Shown here: positions 44,606-55,067 of the stretch, piece after piece
How positions within the stretch are numbered: position 1 is the stretch's first letter
Layout of the letters: every line of letters begins with the position of its first letter
DNA from: Scalesia atractyloides
Lineage: Eukaryota; Streptophyta; Magnoliopsida; Asterales; Asteraceae
Direction: 5' to 3'
Assembly (NCBI GenBank): GCA_947069175.1
Contig: CAMTDV010000003.1
Location: 28,732,853 to 28,796,852, forward strand
Length of the DNA: 64,000 nucleotides
Translations under genes and position numbers: made by a program
Notes under the pieces: model-generated
Seen by the model: only the letters and a program-made list of their open reading frames with translations
Told to the model about the DNA's origin: nothing
The model's database searches: none

Positions 44606-44812
44606 CAACATTTGTAGAATGTTTTTTGTTAGGAATGTTAGATATCACTATCAAGGTGAGGTCAGCCAATCATAAACAGAGCTTTCTTACTTAGTATAAA
44701 TAGATCTCACCTGTTAGAGATCTATTCATTGCTACACATCACCTTTTCTTTTGTACTAATAGAATTGTTTGATTTGCAAGTTTTATTTCCATAAATCGGT
44801 AGAAATTCGACA
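44606..44812 (+). repeat. D LTR, third segment, with TATA box and hairpin
   Basis: Resumes D's LTR after element B and ends AATTCGACA. TATAAATA at 44695-44702. ATAGATCTC (44700-44708) pairs perfectly with GAGATCTAT (44717-44725), so the start of the transcript could form a 9-bp stem with an 8-nt loop. The TTTATTTCC motif near 44781-44790 resembles U5 ends of other LTRs here. Total LTR length without insertions is about 586 bp. Confidence 0.65.
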
Positions 44813-44818
44813 AGATAA

Positions 44819-44826
44819 TGGTATCA
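44819..44826 (+). promoter_or_regulatory. possible primer-binding site right of D LTR
   Basis: TGGTATCA lies six bases after the D LTR end, matching the first eight bases of the initiator-Met site TGGTATCAGAGC; the remainder (CCAC) does not match. Confidence 0.35.
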
Positions 44827-46045
44827 CCACAGATTCATTAATATCGAAAGAGTTTACATCTTTAAGCTCAGGGAGAGAACACATAGTTTGATATACATAA
44901 AATCTAAAACTTATCTTGTCCAAAACATGTCTCGACTATTTATAACCCATGGTCATGCGTTGAAAGTGATAACACATGCGTTGGCACACTAGCATGCAAG
45001 TCTCATACGTTGTACATCACACATCATACGTTACAAGTCAAACGCAACACTCATGCGTTGAATACTCATGCATTACAACTAACATGTAAATATACAACAC
45101 ACATTCTATCTAGCTTATTCACATAGTAATGAACACAAAAATATGCACTAAAAACAACTACACTTAGAAATAATTGTAAAAATTTAAAATATGTCAACAT
45201 TCTGTTGTCTTAGTAAAAAATATTGTTAACCAAATCAATGCCTTTCTAACATTTTATTGACCAATCAACTTCGTTGACTTCAACGTGTCATTGTACATAA
45301 CACACGTTTCGATACTGTTCATCTTCTTGTTCACGTATTCAAATAACAAACTGAAATCCCTCTTGTGAAGACGACATTACCCTCGGCCATATTGGTCAGA
45401 GTCAGCAGGGATATAATCCTGCAAGGCCGGAATATTGGAAGATAATTAAATAGGTTATTAATGAGAAAGTGGTAGGCCCCTCTTGTGAAGGCGACGTTAC
45501 CCTCGGCATATTTGTCTGAGTCAGTAGGGATACAGTCCCTCAAGGCCAGAAGTTTTAATAGTAGTTTATTTGTAAGGGGTTCAAGCGGTTCTTACTTCCC
45601 CTGATTTGATTATATCTCTCTCAACGAAAGTCCTAATACGATTGAATCAAGTCCTCGCAGGATCTATACACTAAACGAGGCAAGAACTTTACCCAAACAC
45701 CATTCTAACCTCCTTCCAGGCAATTAATGCGCTTTATATAGACCGTAAAGACACGAATCAGTTAATTAACAAAACATGAAGAAATGTTTAACCAAAGTTC
45801 ACTTTTGATATAAAAAACTAGTTATTAGTCATTAATACATACCCAAATAAAAAGTTGCCAAAGATTAGAAATCAAAAGTAATACATAAAAGATTTGTCTT
45901 CACTAAGTGATGTAAGAGATTTTTCCAAGCATGGCCTTTGTTTGACAAGAACTCTTACGATCAATCTTGGATCCCGAGACTACTACACACTCTAAAAGAT
46001 GAAATGTGGATGATGATAGTGGATGTTGGTGTTGTAGTGGACTAA
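44827..46045. other. unassigned AT-rich region (part of H)
   Basis: No supported gene. A degenerate CATGCGTTG motif recurs about six times between 44950 and 45080. A 120-bp spaced duplication lies at 45358-45550. Before F inserted, its right end was continuous with 53725 onward, so part of it may belong to the same LTR-like sequence. Confidence 0.6.
45358..45550. repeat. tandem duplication with 120-bp period
   Basis: CCCTCTTGTGAAG.CGAC.TTACCCTCGGC...GTCAG.AGGGATA...CAAGGCC occurs at 45358-45430 and 45478-45550, about 85 percent alike by eye. CTCTTGTGAAG starts exactly 120 bp apart. No function evident. Confidence 0.85.
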
Positions 46046-46050
46046 TGGCA
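46046..46050. repeat. target-site duplication TGGCA, left (F)
   Basis: TGGCA before TGTAACACCCC; matched at 53720-53724. Confidence 0.85.
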
Positions 46051-46427
46051 TGTAACACCCCGACTGCGTAAAACAACAAACCGCGGCCGAAACGCCAGGG
46101 AGTCATGTCACATAACTATTGTTTCACAGCACATGGTACATAAAGTTTTGTATTATTGAATTTAGTTTTTTACATTGTCTTGGGAGAATTAAATAAAAAA
46201 CATAACAATTTTCTTGCAAATTTTAAAGTCATTTAAGGCCTAAGTCCGCCCTATGTGAAGCATACTCAAAGTTAAACATTAGCTGCTGAAACATATGTGA
46301 AAATAAAACTCCAGCATAAAAATGCCTGTGAGTAACATAGGTTTTGTGATGAAGATTCATGGCTTTAAAAGTTAAAAGAAATGTTCAACTATTACAATAG
46401 TAGCCATGATCCTTTACAAAAATGTTT
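46051..46427 (-). repeat. LTR fragment 1 of F (U5 end)
   Basis: Aligns with 48175-48547 (TGTAACACCCCGAC through CCTTTACAAAAATGTTT). It stops abruptly against the protease region. Confidence 0.92.
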
Positions 46428-47880
46428 AACTAGTCCATGCCTACTATGACGTCAAAACTCCCAAGTTGCATCGGCGTGAGGTCAATGGAAAAAAAGATGG
46501 TTATTGCGGTTCAATTGGCAGTTACGAATAACATAATCAAGTACAACAGGTTCGCAACTAGCTTTCTCCACTGTAAGGGTTTTCCTAGTTTGGTTCGTGG
46601 TGTTGAAAGATAAGGCTCAAAATCTAAGGATACAAAACTCCTATCGGCATCCGAATCAAAAAGAATAGAAGCAAGTTGATTATTAACAAGGAACGTACCG
46701 TTAACCACGTCATTGTCAGCCCCGAGCCTCATTAGCATTTATGTTAAATGCTAGTCCCCGAGATAGATTTGCATTAACTAGCTTCGGGTAGTTGTTTTGT
46801 TAGTGAGTAAGATCACTACAATTGTAGCAGGATCCAGGTGGTAGTGGGATCATGCAGGATTGGCTTGTGGTTGAACAGGATTTCAAACCACTTGATTCAG
46901 GGCAGGATCAAAATGACAAGTTTTGGTCAGATGGCTAGATCATCCACAATTAGTACAATGATGGCATGGTAGATGGGGTTGATGATGACTATCACACTTA
47001 TTGCACAGAGGTGCAGTACCGACATATTGTCTCTTGGTGGGAGGTTGTGTTGGTTGATTGGGAGCAGCTTGGTTGGGTTATGTAACAACAATGAAATTCT
47101 TGGAAGCTTTATTCTTCCTAGACTTCTTGGAGGTTTCAGCCGTGTTTTCCTTTTGTTTCTCTTGTGCAGTCTTGTAGATTGCTTCTTGTCGCCTTTGCAA
47201 AAAAGTTTACCCTTCTTGACTTGCGAGTCAGTCAGGGTTGCAGCTAACTCAATATCCTGTTTGATTTTAGCACCAGCGACTATGTCCTGAACTGGGTCAG
47301 GAAGGCCACCAATGTACTTTTCAATAGCCTTATCCAAGGGCGTGACCATAGCAGGACACAACAAACTTCACTCCTCATAACGGTCAGTGTAGGCACGATG
47401 TTCTCCACTATCCTGTTTCAGGTCGTGGAATTCGTTCTCAAGTGCTCTTTGCTCATGGTGTGGGCAGGATTACTTTATTATAAGTGCTCAAAGATATTCC
47501 CACGTCTGATCCATTTCAACATCAGCACCCCTATCTCTCACCACTTCGTTCCACAACGTGAGCGCCCTTTTTTGGAATGCACTCAAAGCAAATTCTACTT
47601 TGCACTCATTCGGACAATGAACATGACGGAATGTGCTCTCAAGACTCTCAAACCATTGTAGGAGCCCAGTAGCTCCCTCAGAACCACTAAACTTGAGCGG
47701 TTTAACCGAATTGAATTGTTTAAAGTTGCACGAAACAGGTGCATTGTTGTTGTTATTGTTGGCTTGGTTTAATTGAGTCACAAAATTTGGTAGCACTGCA
47801 GCTATCTGCTGAGCTATCATTGCCGCCATATCGGCGTCTTGAGCAGCATTTCGATGGTGAGATTGATATTGGATAGTCAA
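46428..47880 (-). pseudogene. gypsy gag and protease remnant (F)
   Basis: Gag core at 47880-47488: MAAMIAQQIAAVLPNFV, an Asn run, PLKFSGSEGATGLLQWFESL and FRHVHCPNECKVEFA (Retrotrans_gag type). The gag end at 47364 reads PLDKAIEKYIGGLPDPVQD. A zinc knuckle near 46910-46945 (CTNCG-stop-SSHLTKTC) contains an in-frame TGA. The protease at 46738-46511 has ILFDSDADRSFVS, with the catalytic DSG changed to DSD. The last readable block, PMQLGSFDVIVGMD, precedes a stop at the breakpoint. Not functional. Confidence 0.9.
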
Positions 47881-48174
47881 AAGGAAACATTAAAAATATC
47901 GACGAAACATAAGGATTGTAATCATCTGTTCGTTACCTAAAACAAACAAACGACACATAATGACTAATCAAAGTAAATGGGTCTTTATAATGTATCGCGA
48001 AGACATGCCCTAGCCTATAAGCGGACACTCACCCCAAGGATAGGTGATGATGGTATTGTTTTAAGATCTAAACACAAGATAACTTGTGTTAGGGACTAGG
48101 AAGGTTATAGTTTAGGTAAAAGTATTACTAATAACCTAATTCCCTATAACCATGAGCTCCGATAACAATCTTTC
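47881..48174 (-). promoter_or_regulatory. leader and primer-binding site of F
   Basis: Minus strand TGTTATCGGAGC at 48156-48167 is the initiator-Met site TGGTATCAGAGC with two changes, seven bases from the LTR end. The rest is a non-coding leader of about 280 bp. Confidence 0.75.
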
Positions 48175-51100
48175 TGTAACACCCCGACCACGCAAAACAA
48201 CAAACCGTGGTGGAAATGTCGGGGAGTCATGTCACAGAACTATTGTTTCACAACACATGGTATATAAAGTTTTGTATTATTGATATTAATTGTTTACATT
48301 GTCTTGGGAGAATGAAATCAAAAACATAACAATTGTCTTGCAAATTTTAAAGTCATTAAGGCCCAAGTCCGCCCTATGTGATGCATGCTCAAAGTCAAAC
48401 ATTAGCTCCCGAAACATATGTGAAATATAAAACATCAGCATAAAAATGCATGTGAGTAACATAGGTTTTGTGATGAAGATTCATGGCTTTAAAAGTTAAA
48501 AGAAATGCTCAACTATTACAATAGTAGCCGATCCTTTACAAAAATGTTTCTCTTATGAAATCATATGAAAATCAAATGATTTAAAAGAAATGATGCATGA
48601 TTAACTTAATAACCAAAATAACTCGTGCCTTGTATAAAATATGTCATGTCTTGTATTTTATTTGAAGTGGTTTAGATAACGCTGCATTATGTAATATAAT
48701 GGAAGCACTTATATAGGAAGTACCAGTGGTGTATGGAACATGCTTTTATCATATTACCCACGTCTCGTCATATAAATCACTTACCATTAGCCAACAATTG
48801 AGATGTCTTGTTTAAACCAATGTCATGTATAAACCAATGCCATGTATAAACCAAATGTCTTTTATCAACATATGTCTATGTATAAACTAAGGTCTTGTAT
48901 AAACCAAATGATATTTATAAAAAATATCTATGTATAAACCAATGTCTTGTATGGCAAACAAAAGTCTTGTTTCAACCATATATTAAATGTCTAGTATAAA
49001 ATAACCAAAATGTCTTGTATAAAACAGGTGTTTTGAATAAACAGGCTTATTGACCATGCTTTTATCTATTGCTTTAGACACATATATATGGATTGTTGGC
49101 GAATACATTCAAGCCTTATTGACTGTCGAATAAACCCTTATAAAGACAAAGGTTTATTAAATGTTCATCGGTTTCTGTCATTCCCTAAAGTCACTTCCAA
49201 ACAAACCTAGGAAGCAGGAACGAGATTGTCAATCCTATGGTACCATTACATACTACCGGTCGGCGTGATCAATGTTAATGAATGTATCATTGTATATTCA
49301 ACGCACCGATATGTCTTAAACAATGTAAGCATGTCATGAAAATGTTTTGAACTCATGTACTTGGCATACCAAGTCAATATACCAAGCAAAAATATCTTTG
49401 AAATCATGTACAAGGTATGCTAAGTCAACATACGAAGTAAAAATGTCTTTGAAATCGTGTACTAGGTATGCTAACTCCACATACGAAGAAAAAATGTATT
49501 TGAAATCATGTACTAGGTATGCAAAGTCAACGTACGAAGCAAAAATGTCTTTGAAATCATGTACTAGGTATGCTAAGTCAACATACAAAGCAAAAGTGTA
49601 TCTGAAATCATGTACTAGGTATACTAAGTCAACATATGAAGCAAAATGTCTTTGAAATCATGTACTATATGTACTAGATAAGCAAAACATGTATAATTTC
49701 TTGAAAATAAAAAAGTAGTGATAGGCACATATAAATCACCCTAAAACATTTGAAAACATAAAAGAGGGGGCTATGTACTTACTTGGGATTGTGTAAATGT
49801 CTTGTTCAAATGATCAAACAAAGCTCATGGATTGAAGAGTTCAAGTGTGTCCTAGTGTATGGGAATACTATGTTAGTGTGTCGAGACTTTAATCGGATGA
49901 TTGGATAGAATGAGGTCTTATAAACCAAACGAGTGTTGGGACTCGTATAATATGGTTTATAATACCTTACATTCTAATTTGGAAGAGTTTCTAAGTGCTT
50001 TGACCTGTTACGACTTGTTAAAATGGGTTTATATGGTTAAATAAATCCTTGATGAGTCTTATATGTCAAAACAAGTTTTATTATGTTTATAATATTAGTT
50101 TACATGTCAAAACTTTGGTCTTACATGTTTAAAACTATTTTATACGCCAAAAGGGTGTTTTCGGCATTTTAAAAGTACATAAAATCGACTCATCATATAA
50201 CTAACCAAACTATATGACTATAAGGTATAAACTCAGATGGTTATTCCCTAAATTACTATGGTCATAAAAATGTGGTTGGTCGAATCCTAAGATTGGCCAA
50301 ACGGATCAGATTCGAAAGTTAAAGCGGTAGTAAAACCGCTCGATTTACGACTAAAAATAAGCACTAAACAAGAAATGATGAGTTAGACATGTTTGAACAT
50401 GTCTAATAATGTTACAAAACTAATTTGGTGTCAAAACCTTAAGTTTAAATACCCAAAAACGTTTTTGTCGTAAAATGCATTTTATACATTTTTTTTACTT
50501 TTAACTTGTAAAACTTTTACTCGTCATCTCGCCTACTAAACGTGGTAATTAGAAGGTGCAATTGCAAGGGACTAATACCTTCGTGATTAGAGTCAAGTTG
50601 CGAAGTTCAATTTAAACTTTGACTTGACAAATATGGTCAGAACCGAAAGTCAAACAGGAAGCCAAACTGTTTGACTTTTAGCTCAAAATAGCTCAAATAA
50701 TGAAAGAACTAGGAAGAAACTTACTTGTGTTGAAGAACACTTTCAGAACTTAAGATAGAAGGCTTCCAAAGGCTGGACACAAGCTCCAAGAAGGATAGAA
50801 AGAAGAACTTCACATTTTGCTTTGAAGTGTTTTGAAGTGGTGTGAAAAAAATGGATGAATCAAATGGTATTTATTGTGTTTTAGGATCAAAGAGGTGATG
50901 GCAAGTGATACTAAGTGTGGATTGGTGTCCTAACATGTTTAACACCAAATTGAGTGTGGCAAAATGACTGCAATGTGTCAAACATTAGAGCTAGGTGGCC
51001 AAACTTGGTGATGAAGCAAACCTTTTTATTTGACAATTTTGGCCCATGGACTTCTATTGTCGCGTTTTGTCATTTTTAACCTCTCTTAACCTAATATTTA

Positions 51101-51417
51101 GGTTACATAAAGGAGTTAAAGGCATGTGTAACTTGGATTTTGTCCGGAAATGTCGTGGATGTTGGTTGGTTCGATTTTTCGGTTACACATTTTGTAAATA
51201 AAGTATAAAACTTTATCGAACACGAAAATGACCGAATTTGTGCAATGATTGACATTTTTGCATTTTTACCAATAAAATACAAGATTTTATTGAATAAAAA
51301 TGTACGATATTGTATAATGATTGATAAATATACATTATCGCAAATAAAACACAAGATTTTATTAAATACGAAAATGTTCCAGATTTGTTCAATGACTAAA
51401 AATGTAAAAATGTCACA
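48175..51417 (-). repeat. complete middle LTR of F (3.24 kb)
   Basis: Plus-strand ends TGTAACACCCC and AAAATGTCACA. Integrase and polypurine sequence lie on its right and primer-binding site and gag on its left, so it serves both sides. Contains a 51-bp tandem array and degenerate TGTCTTGTATAAACCAA-like repeats (about 48800-49030). No protein gene. Confidence 0.88.
49342..49660. repeat. 51-bp tandem array in F LTR
   Basis: About six copies of a 51-bp unit starting AATGTCTTTGAAATCATGTA and containing AGGTATGCTAAGTCAACATA. As 51 is a multiple of three, it is open on both strands (102 codons plus, 84 codons minus), giving repetitive peptides such as LKSCTRYAKSTYEAKM that are probably not genes. 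Confidence 0.93.
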
Positions 51418-52917
51418 GTCTCGCCTACTTTAGGAAATTTCGTCCTGAAATTTAATTAGAGGAAACTTGTGAGAAAAGATGTGGGTATTTAGCCTTCATT
51501 TGATCCTCTCATTCCTAGGTAAACTCTGGGCCACGTTTGGACTCCCAGCGAACTTTAACAATCGGTATGTGTTTGAGTTTCTTGACTTCACGGTCCAAAA
51601 TTTCCACAAGTTTCTTGACAAAGTGCATTGTGTTATCAATGGGAATTTCATCAAGAGGGATGTGGAGATTTTAATCAGCCAAACACTTTTTCAAATTGGA
51701 CATGTGGAATGTTGGATGAACATTCCCAAGCTCTGGAGGTAGCTCAAGTTTGTAGGCCACCTTTTCGATCCTCTCAACGATCTTAAATGGTCCCACATAT
51801 CAAGGTGCAAGTTTTACTTTCTTTCCAAATCTAATCACACCTTTCCAAGAGGATACCTTGAGAAGGACGTGATTACAAACGTGGAATTCCAAGGGCTTGC
51901 GTCGCTGATCCGCATAACTCTTTTGACGGCTTCTAGCTGTCAAAAGGTTACCGCGTATTTTCTTGACTTTGTCTGTAAATGAGTTCTGGTCCGATGAGCT
52001 GAGCTTCACCAACCTCATTCCAGTAGACCGGTGAATGACATTTTCGATCGTATAGAGCTTCAAAAGGAGCCATGTTAATGCTAGAGTGATAACTATTGTT
52101 GTAGGAGAATTCGATCAAAGGTAGATGCAAATCCCAAGTACCACCAAAGTCGATCACACAAGCTCTAAGCATATCCTCCAATGTTTGGATCGTCCTTTCG
52201 GATTGTCCACCCGTCTAAGGATGATAAGCAGTGCTCAAGTTTAGTTTGGTTCTCATGGCAGATTGCATGGTCTTCCAAAAGTAAGATGAGAATCGAGCAT
52301 CCAGGTCCGATATGATGTTCAAAGAAACACCATGTCGAGATACTATCTCATCAACGTAGATCTTCGCAAGTTTGTCAGCAGATAGATCCTCACGAATTGG
52401 CAAAAAGTGTGCTGACTTTGTTAAATGATCAATGACTACCCAAATGGCATCATGACCTCTAGAAGTACGTGGTAGTTTGGTGATGAGACCTATAGCAATC
52501 TTTTCCCATTTCCAAATCGGAATTTCTTGTTGCTCAAAGAAAGCAGATGGATGTTGATGTATAGCCTTAACTTTAAGACAAGTTAGGCATTTGGATACGT
52601 ATAAGGCAATATCCTTCTTCATACCCAGCCACCAATATTGGGTACGAAGATCCTTGTACATTTTTTCTACACTAGGATGAATTGAATAACGAGATTTGTG
52701 AGCCTCGTTCATCAATAAGGTGCGAAGATTGTATTGGCTTGGAACCCATAAACGGTTGATGTAGTAGAGTAACCCATTGCCTTTTGTTTTAAGTTGAAGC
52801 ACGAGATGATAGGGTAGTTCGTTTTTCAACAAACTTTGGGTTACACAAGTGCGTAGGGCTTCAAAAATATGTGTCTGGATATCAGATCGAACGTGAACAA
52901 AATGCAGCTTCGTGATT
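51418..52917 (-). pseudogene. gypsy integrase and chromodomain-like tail (F)
   Basis: Integrase zinc region: NEAHKSRYSIHPSVEKMY, CLTCLKVKA. Core: IAIGLITKLPR, where relatives have MDLITKLP or MDFITKLP, so the first catalytic Asp is Gly; second D in IISDLDARF; Glu in GGQSER after an in-frame TAG at 52215-52217. Then LRACVIDFGGTWDLHLPLIE, a frameshift near 52060, RQKSYADQRRKPLEF, and HMSNLKKCL with chromodomain-like tail remnants to about 51455. The polypurine region (minus TTTCAGGACGAAATTTCC) adjoins the LTR. Confidence 0.9.
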
Positions 52918-53719
52918 ACAATCAAGTTGCAAAATTCAATTTGAACTTTAACTTGACCAAAAATTGTCAGAACTGAAAGTCAAACAGGAAGGCAAACAGT
53001 TTTACTTTTAGCTCAAAATAGCTAAAATAATGAAATTACTAGGAAAAGTACTTACTTGTGTTAAAGAACACTTTTAGAACTTAAGATAGGAGGCTTCCAA
53101 AGGCTGGAAACAAGCTCCAAGAAGGATACACTTTGCTTTGAAGTGTTTTTGAAGTGGTGTGAAAAAAATGGATGAATCAAAGGGTATTTATAGTGTTTTA
53201 GGATCAAGGAGGTGATGACAAGTGTTACTAAGTGTGGATTAGTGTCCAAACATGTGTTAATACCAAATTAAGTGTGGTAAAATGAGGGTAAGGTGTCAAA
53301 CGTTAGAGATAGGTGGCCAAACTTGGTGATGAAGCAAACTTTTTTATTTGACAATTTTGGCCCATGGACTTGTATTGTCGTGTTTTGTCATTTTTAACCT
53401 CTCTTAACCTAATATTTAGGTTATATAAAGGCGTTAAAGGCATGTGTAACTTGGATTTTGTCCAGAAATGTCGTGGATGTCGACTCGTTCGATTTTACGG
53501 TTACACGTTTCGTAAACAAAGTATAAAACTTTATCGAACACGAAAATGACCGAATTTGTGCAATGATTGACATTTTTGCATTCTTAGCAATAAAATGAAA
53601 TATTTTATTGAATGAAAATATACGGAATTTTATAATGATCGATAAATGAAACACAAGATTTTATTAAATACGAAAATGTTCCGGATTTGTTCAATGACTA
53701 AAAATGTACCTATGTCACA
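52908..53719 (-). repeat. LTR fragment 3 of F (U3 start)
   Basis: Aligns with 50582-51417, from CTTCGTGATTA to the tip ATGTCACA. The breakpoint against integrase falls at CTTCGTGATTA (52908-52918), about 11 bp of possible microhomology. Confidence 0.9.
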
Positions 53720-53724
53720 TGGCA
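53720..53724. repeat. target-site duplication TGGCA, right (F)
   Basis: Exact match to 46046-46050. Confidence 0.85.
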
Positions 53725-54280
53725 AGTGTGAGAGAAGTGGTTGCCAAGGGATGCCTTTCTCTTGAGTTAAACACCTCTATTTATAGCTTGAAACAGAAGG
53801 CGACCACGGCCCCGTGGGCTTCACATTCTTTCCTTTCATTAGCTACAAACATCAGATTGTGTACCAACATGCCCCGTTGTGTCATAGCACGGCCCCGTGG
53901 TAAGTGTACTTTTTTGTACTACCATAGATTCTGGGAATCTTAGAGTTGACCATGGACCATGTTGGATTGGTACGGCCAAGTGTTGGTTTGTCTTTTGCTG
54001 TTGGCTTGTTCTACAGAGAATCTTGACTGGGCATGGCTTCGTGCTAAGCTTTTTTTTATGTTTGTTGTTTTGGATGAGGATGGGCGTTCGGCAAGTTGCA
54101 TTAATCCTTTATCTTTGTATTTGTGTTGGTTTCTGCTATTAATTTGTTCCTTTTACTTGATTAAGCTCTTTGATCCTGTAATTGAAGAAAGATGTTTTTT
54201 TCCAACATTAGTACCGAAAAAGGGTTGATTTTATGCCTTGATTGATATAATTTATATGTTGCATTTTGTGCACATAAAAT
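53725..54280 (-). other. probable LTR segment of gypsy element H
   Basis: Lies between the polypurine-like motif at 54281 and the F insertion. On the minus strand a TATA box (TATAAATA, 53778-53785) is followed by AC-rich sequence continuing across F into 46045 and below. Two palindromes CCACGGCCCCGTGG or CACGGCCCCGTGG lie near 53803 and 53889. Small ORFs look random. Confidence 0.4.
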
Positions 54281-54316
54281 ACCCCCACACTTGAATCTTT
54301 GCTTGTCCTCAAGCAA
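54281..54316 (-). promoter_or_regulatory. Tat/Athila-type polypurine region (H)
   Basis: Minus strand reads TTGAGGACAAGCAAAG then ATTCAAGTGTGGGGGT. The GAGGACAAGCAA..CAAGTGTGGGGG phrase is characteristic of the 3' end of Tat/Athila gypsy elements as I know them. Confidence 0.55.
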
Positions 54317-55067
54317 AACTTGATAATGTGGCTTACACACCCAAATGGAATTGGTAGTAGAGAAGTTTTGGGCTTATCTTTAAAGTCTCGGGAGTCCAAG
54401 TTCTAAATTTATTTTGTTTTTATTTTAAGCCATACTCGTTTTTTATAACCAAACTTTTTACTAAAATAAAGGGTGAAAACAAAAAGAAGTTTTGTGGATG
54501 TGGGTGGTTGTTTTTGCAAAAGTTTAAATTTTTGCGGGTTTAGAAACGAAAGGGTTGAGGCTCAAAGGGGTTTAACTAGGGTATATGAAAAGGAAAATAA
54601 AGGTTTAAAATAAATATTGGGTTATAGTCCTATGCCTCCATCATTTACTTACTTGGATTAGTGTCGATAAAGATTAGGAATGTATTGCTTTGGCAAGTTC
54701 TAGATTTGTAAGAACCAAACGGGCTATTCACACAAGAAACGAAAAATTGAGCAATTAGTAGATATGTATTTATATGCTTGGTAAAGGCTCAGTGTAAACA
54801 CATATATATAATCAAATTTTACAAAGATTTGTTACGCCCATTTTTATAATTTTCTTAATTGGTTCTTTTTATCATGACGCTATCAGGTGTAAATTTGTAG
54901 AAACATAATTTTTAGAACTTATTTTCCCAAACTAAACCAAGATAAGAAAAAAATGAAAAATATTTGGGGTGATTGCCGGTTTTCTAAGACGAGTTTTGTG
55001 TAAGGCTTGTTTTTTGGACGAAAGATTCAAGGTTTTAACATTCCCCCACACTTAATTTACACATTGT
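54317..55067 (-). other. non-coding 3' region of H
   Basis: No ORF of interest. A second purine motif AAGTGTGGGGGAA (minus, 55041-55053) lies just before the insertion point of G. Confidence 0.5.

Larger units (their letters stand above)
46051..53719 (-). mobile_element. Ty3/gypsy chromovirus F containing parts of three LTRs
   Basis: Minus-strand order: U3 part of an LTR (53719-52908), integrase to polypurine tract (52917-51418), complete LTR (51417-48175), primer-binding site, gag and protease (48167-46428), end part of an LTR (46427-46051). TGGCA flanks the whole unit at 46046-46050 and 53720-53724, so it behaves as one insertion. The content fits a tandem dimer sharing a middle LTR that then suffered two deletions. 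Confidence 0.85.

Noticed and set aside
49334..49655. Sense and antisense tandem-repeat proteins
   Set aside because: Codon-multiple 51-bp repeat makes both strands open automatically; judged non-coding.
53704..54228. Overlapping hydrophobic ORFs
   Set aside because: Cys/Leu/Phe-rich chance frames across an LTR-like region and an insertion border; not a membrane protein gene.
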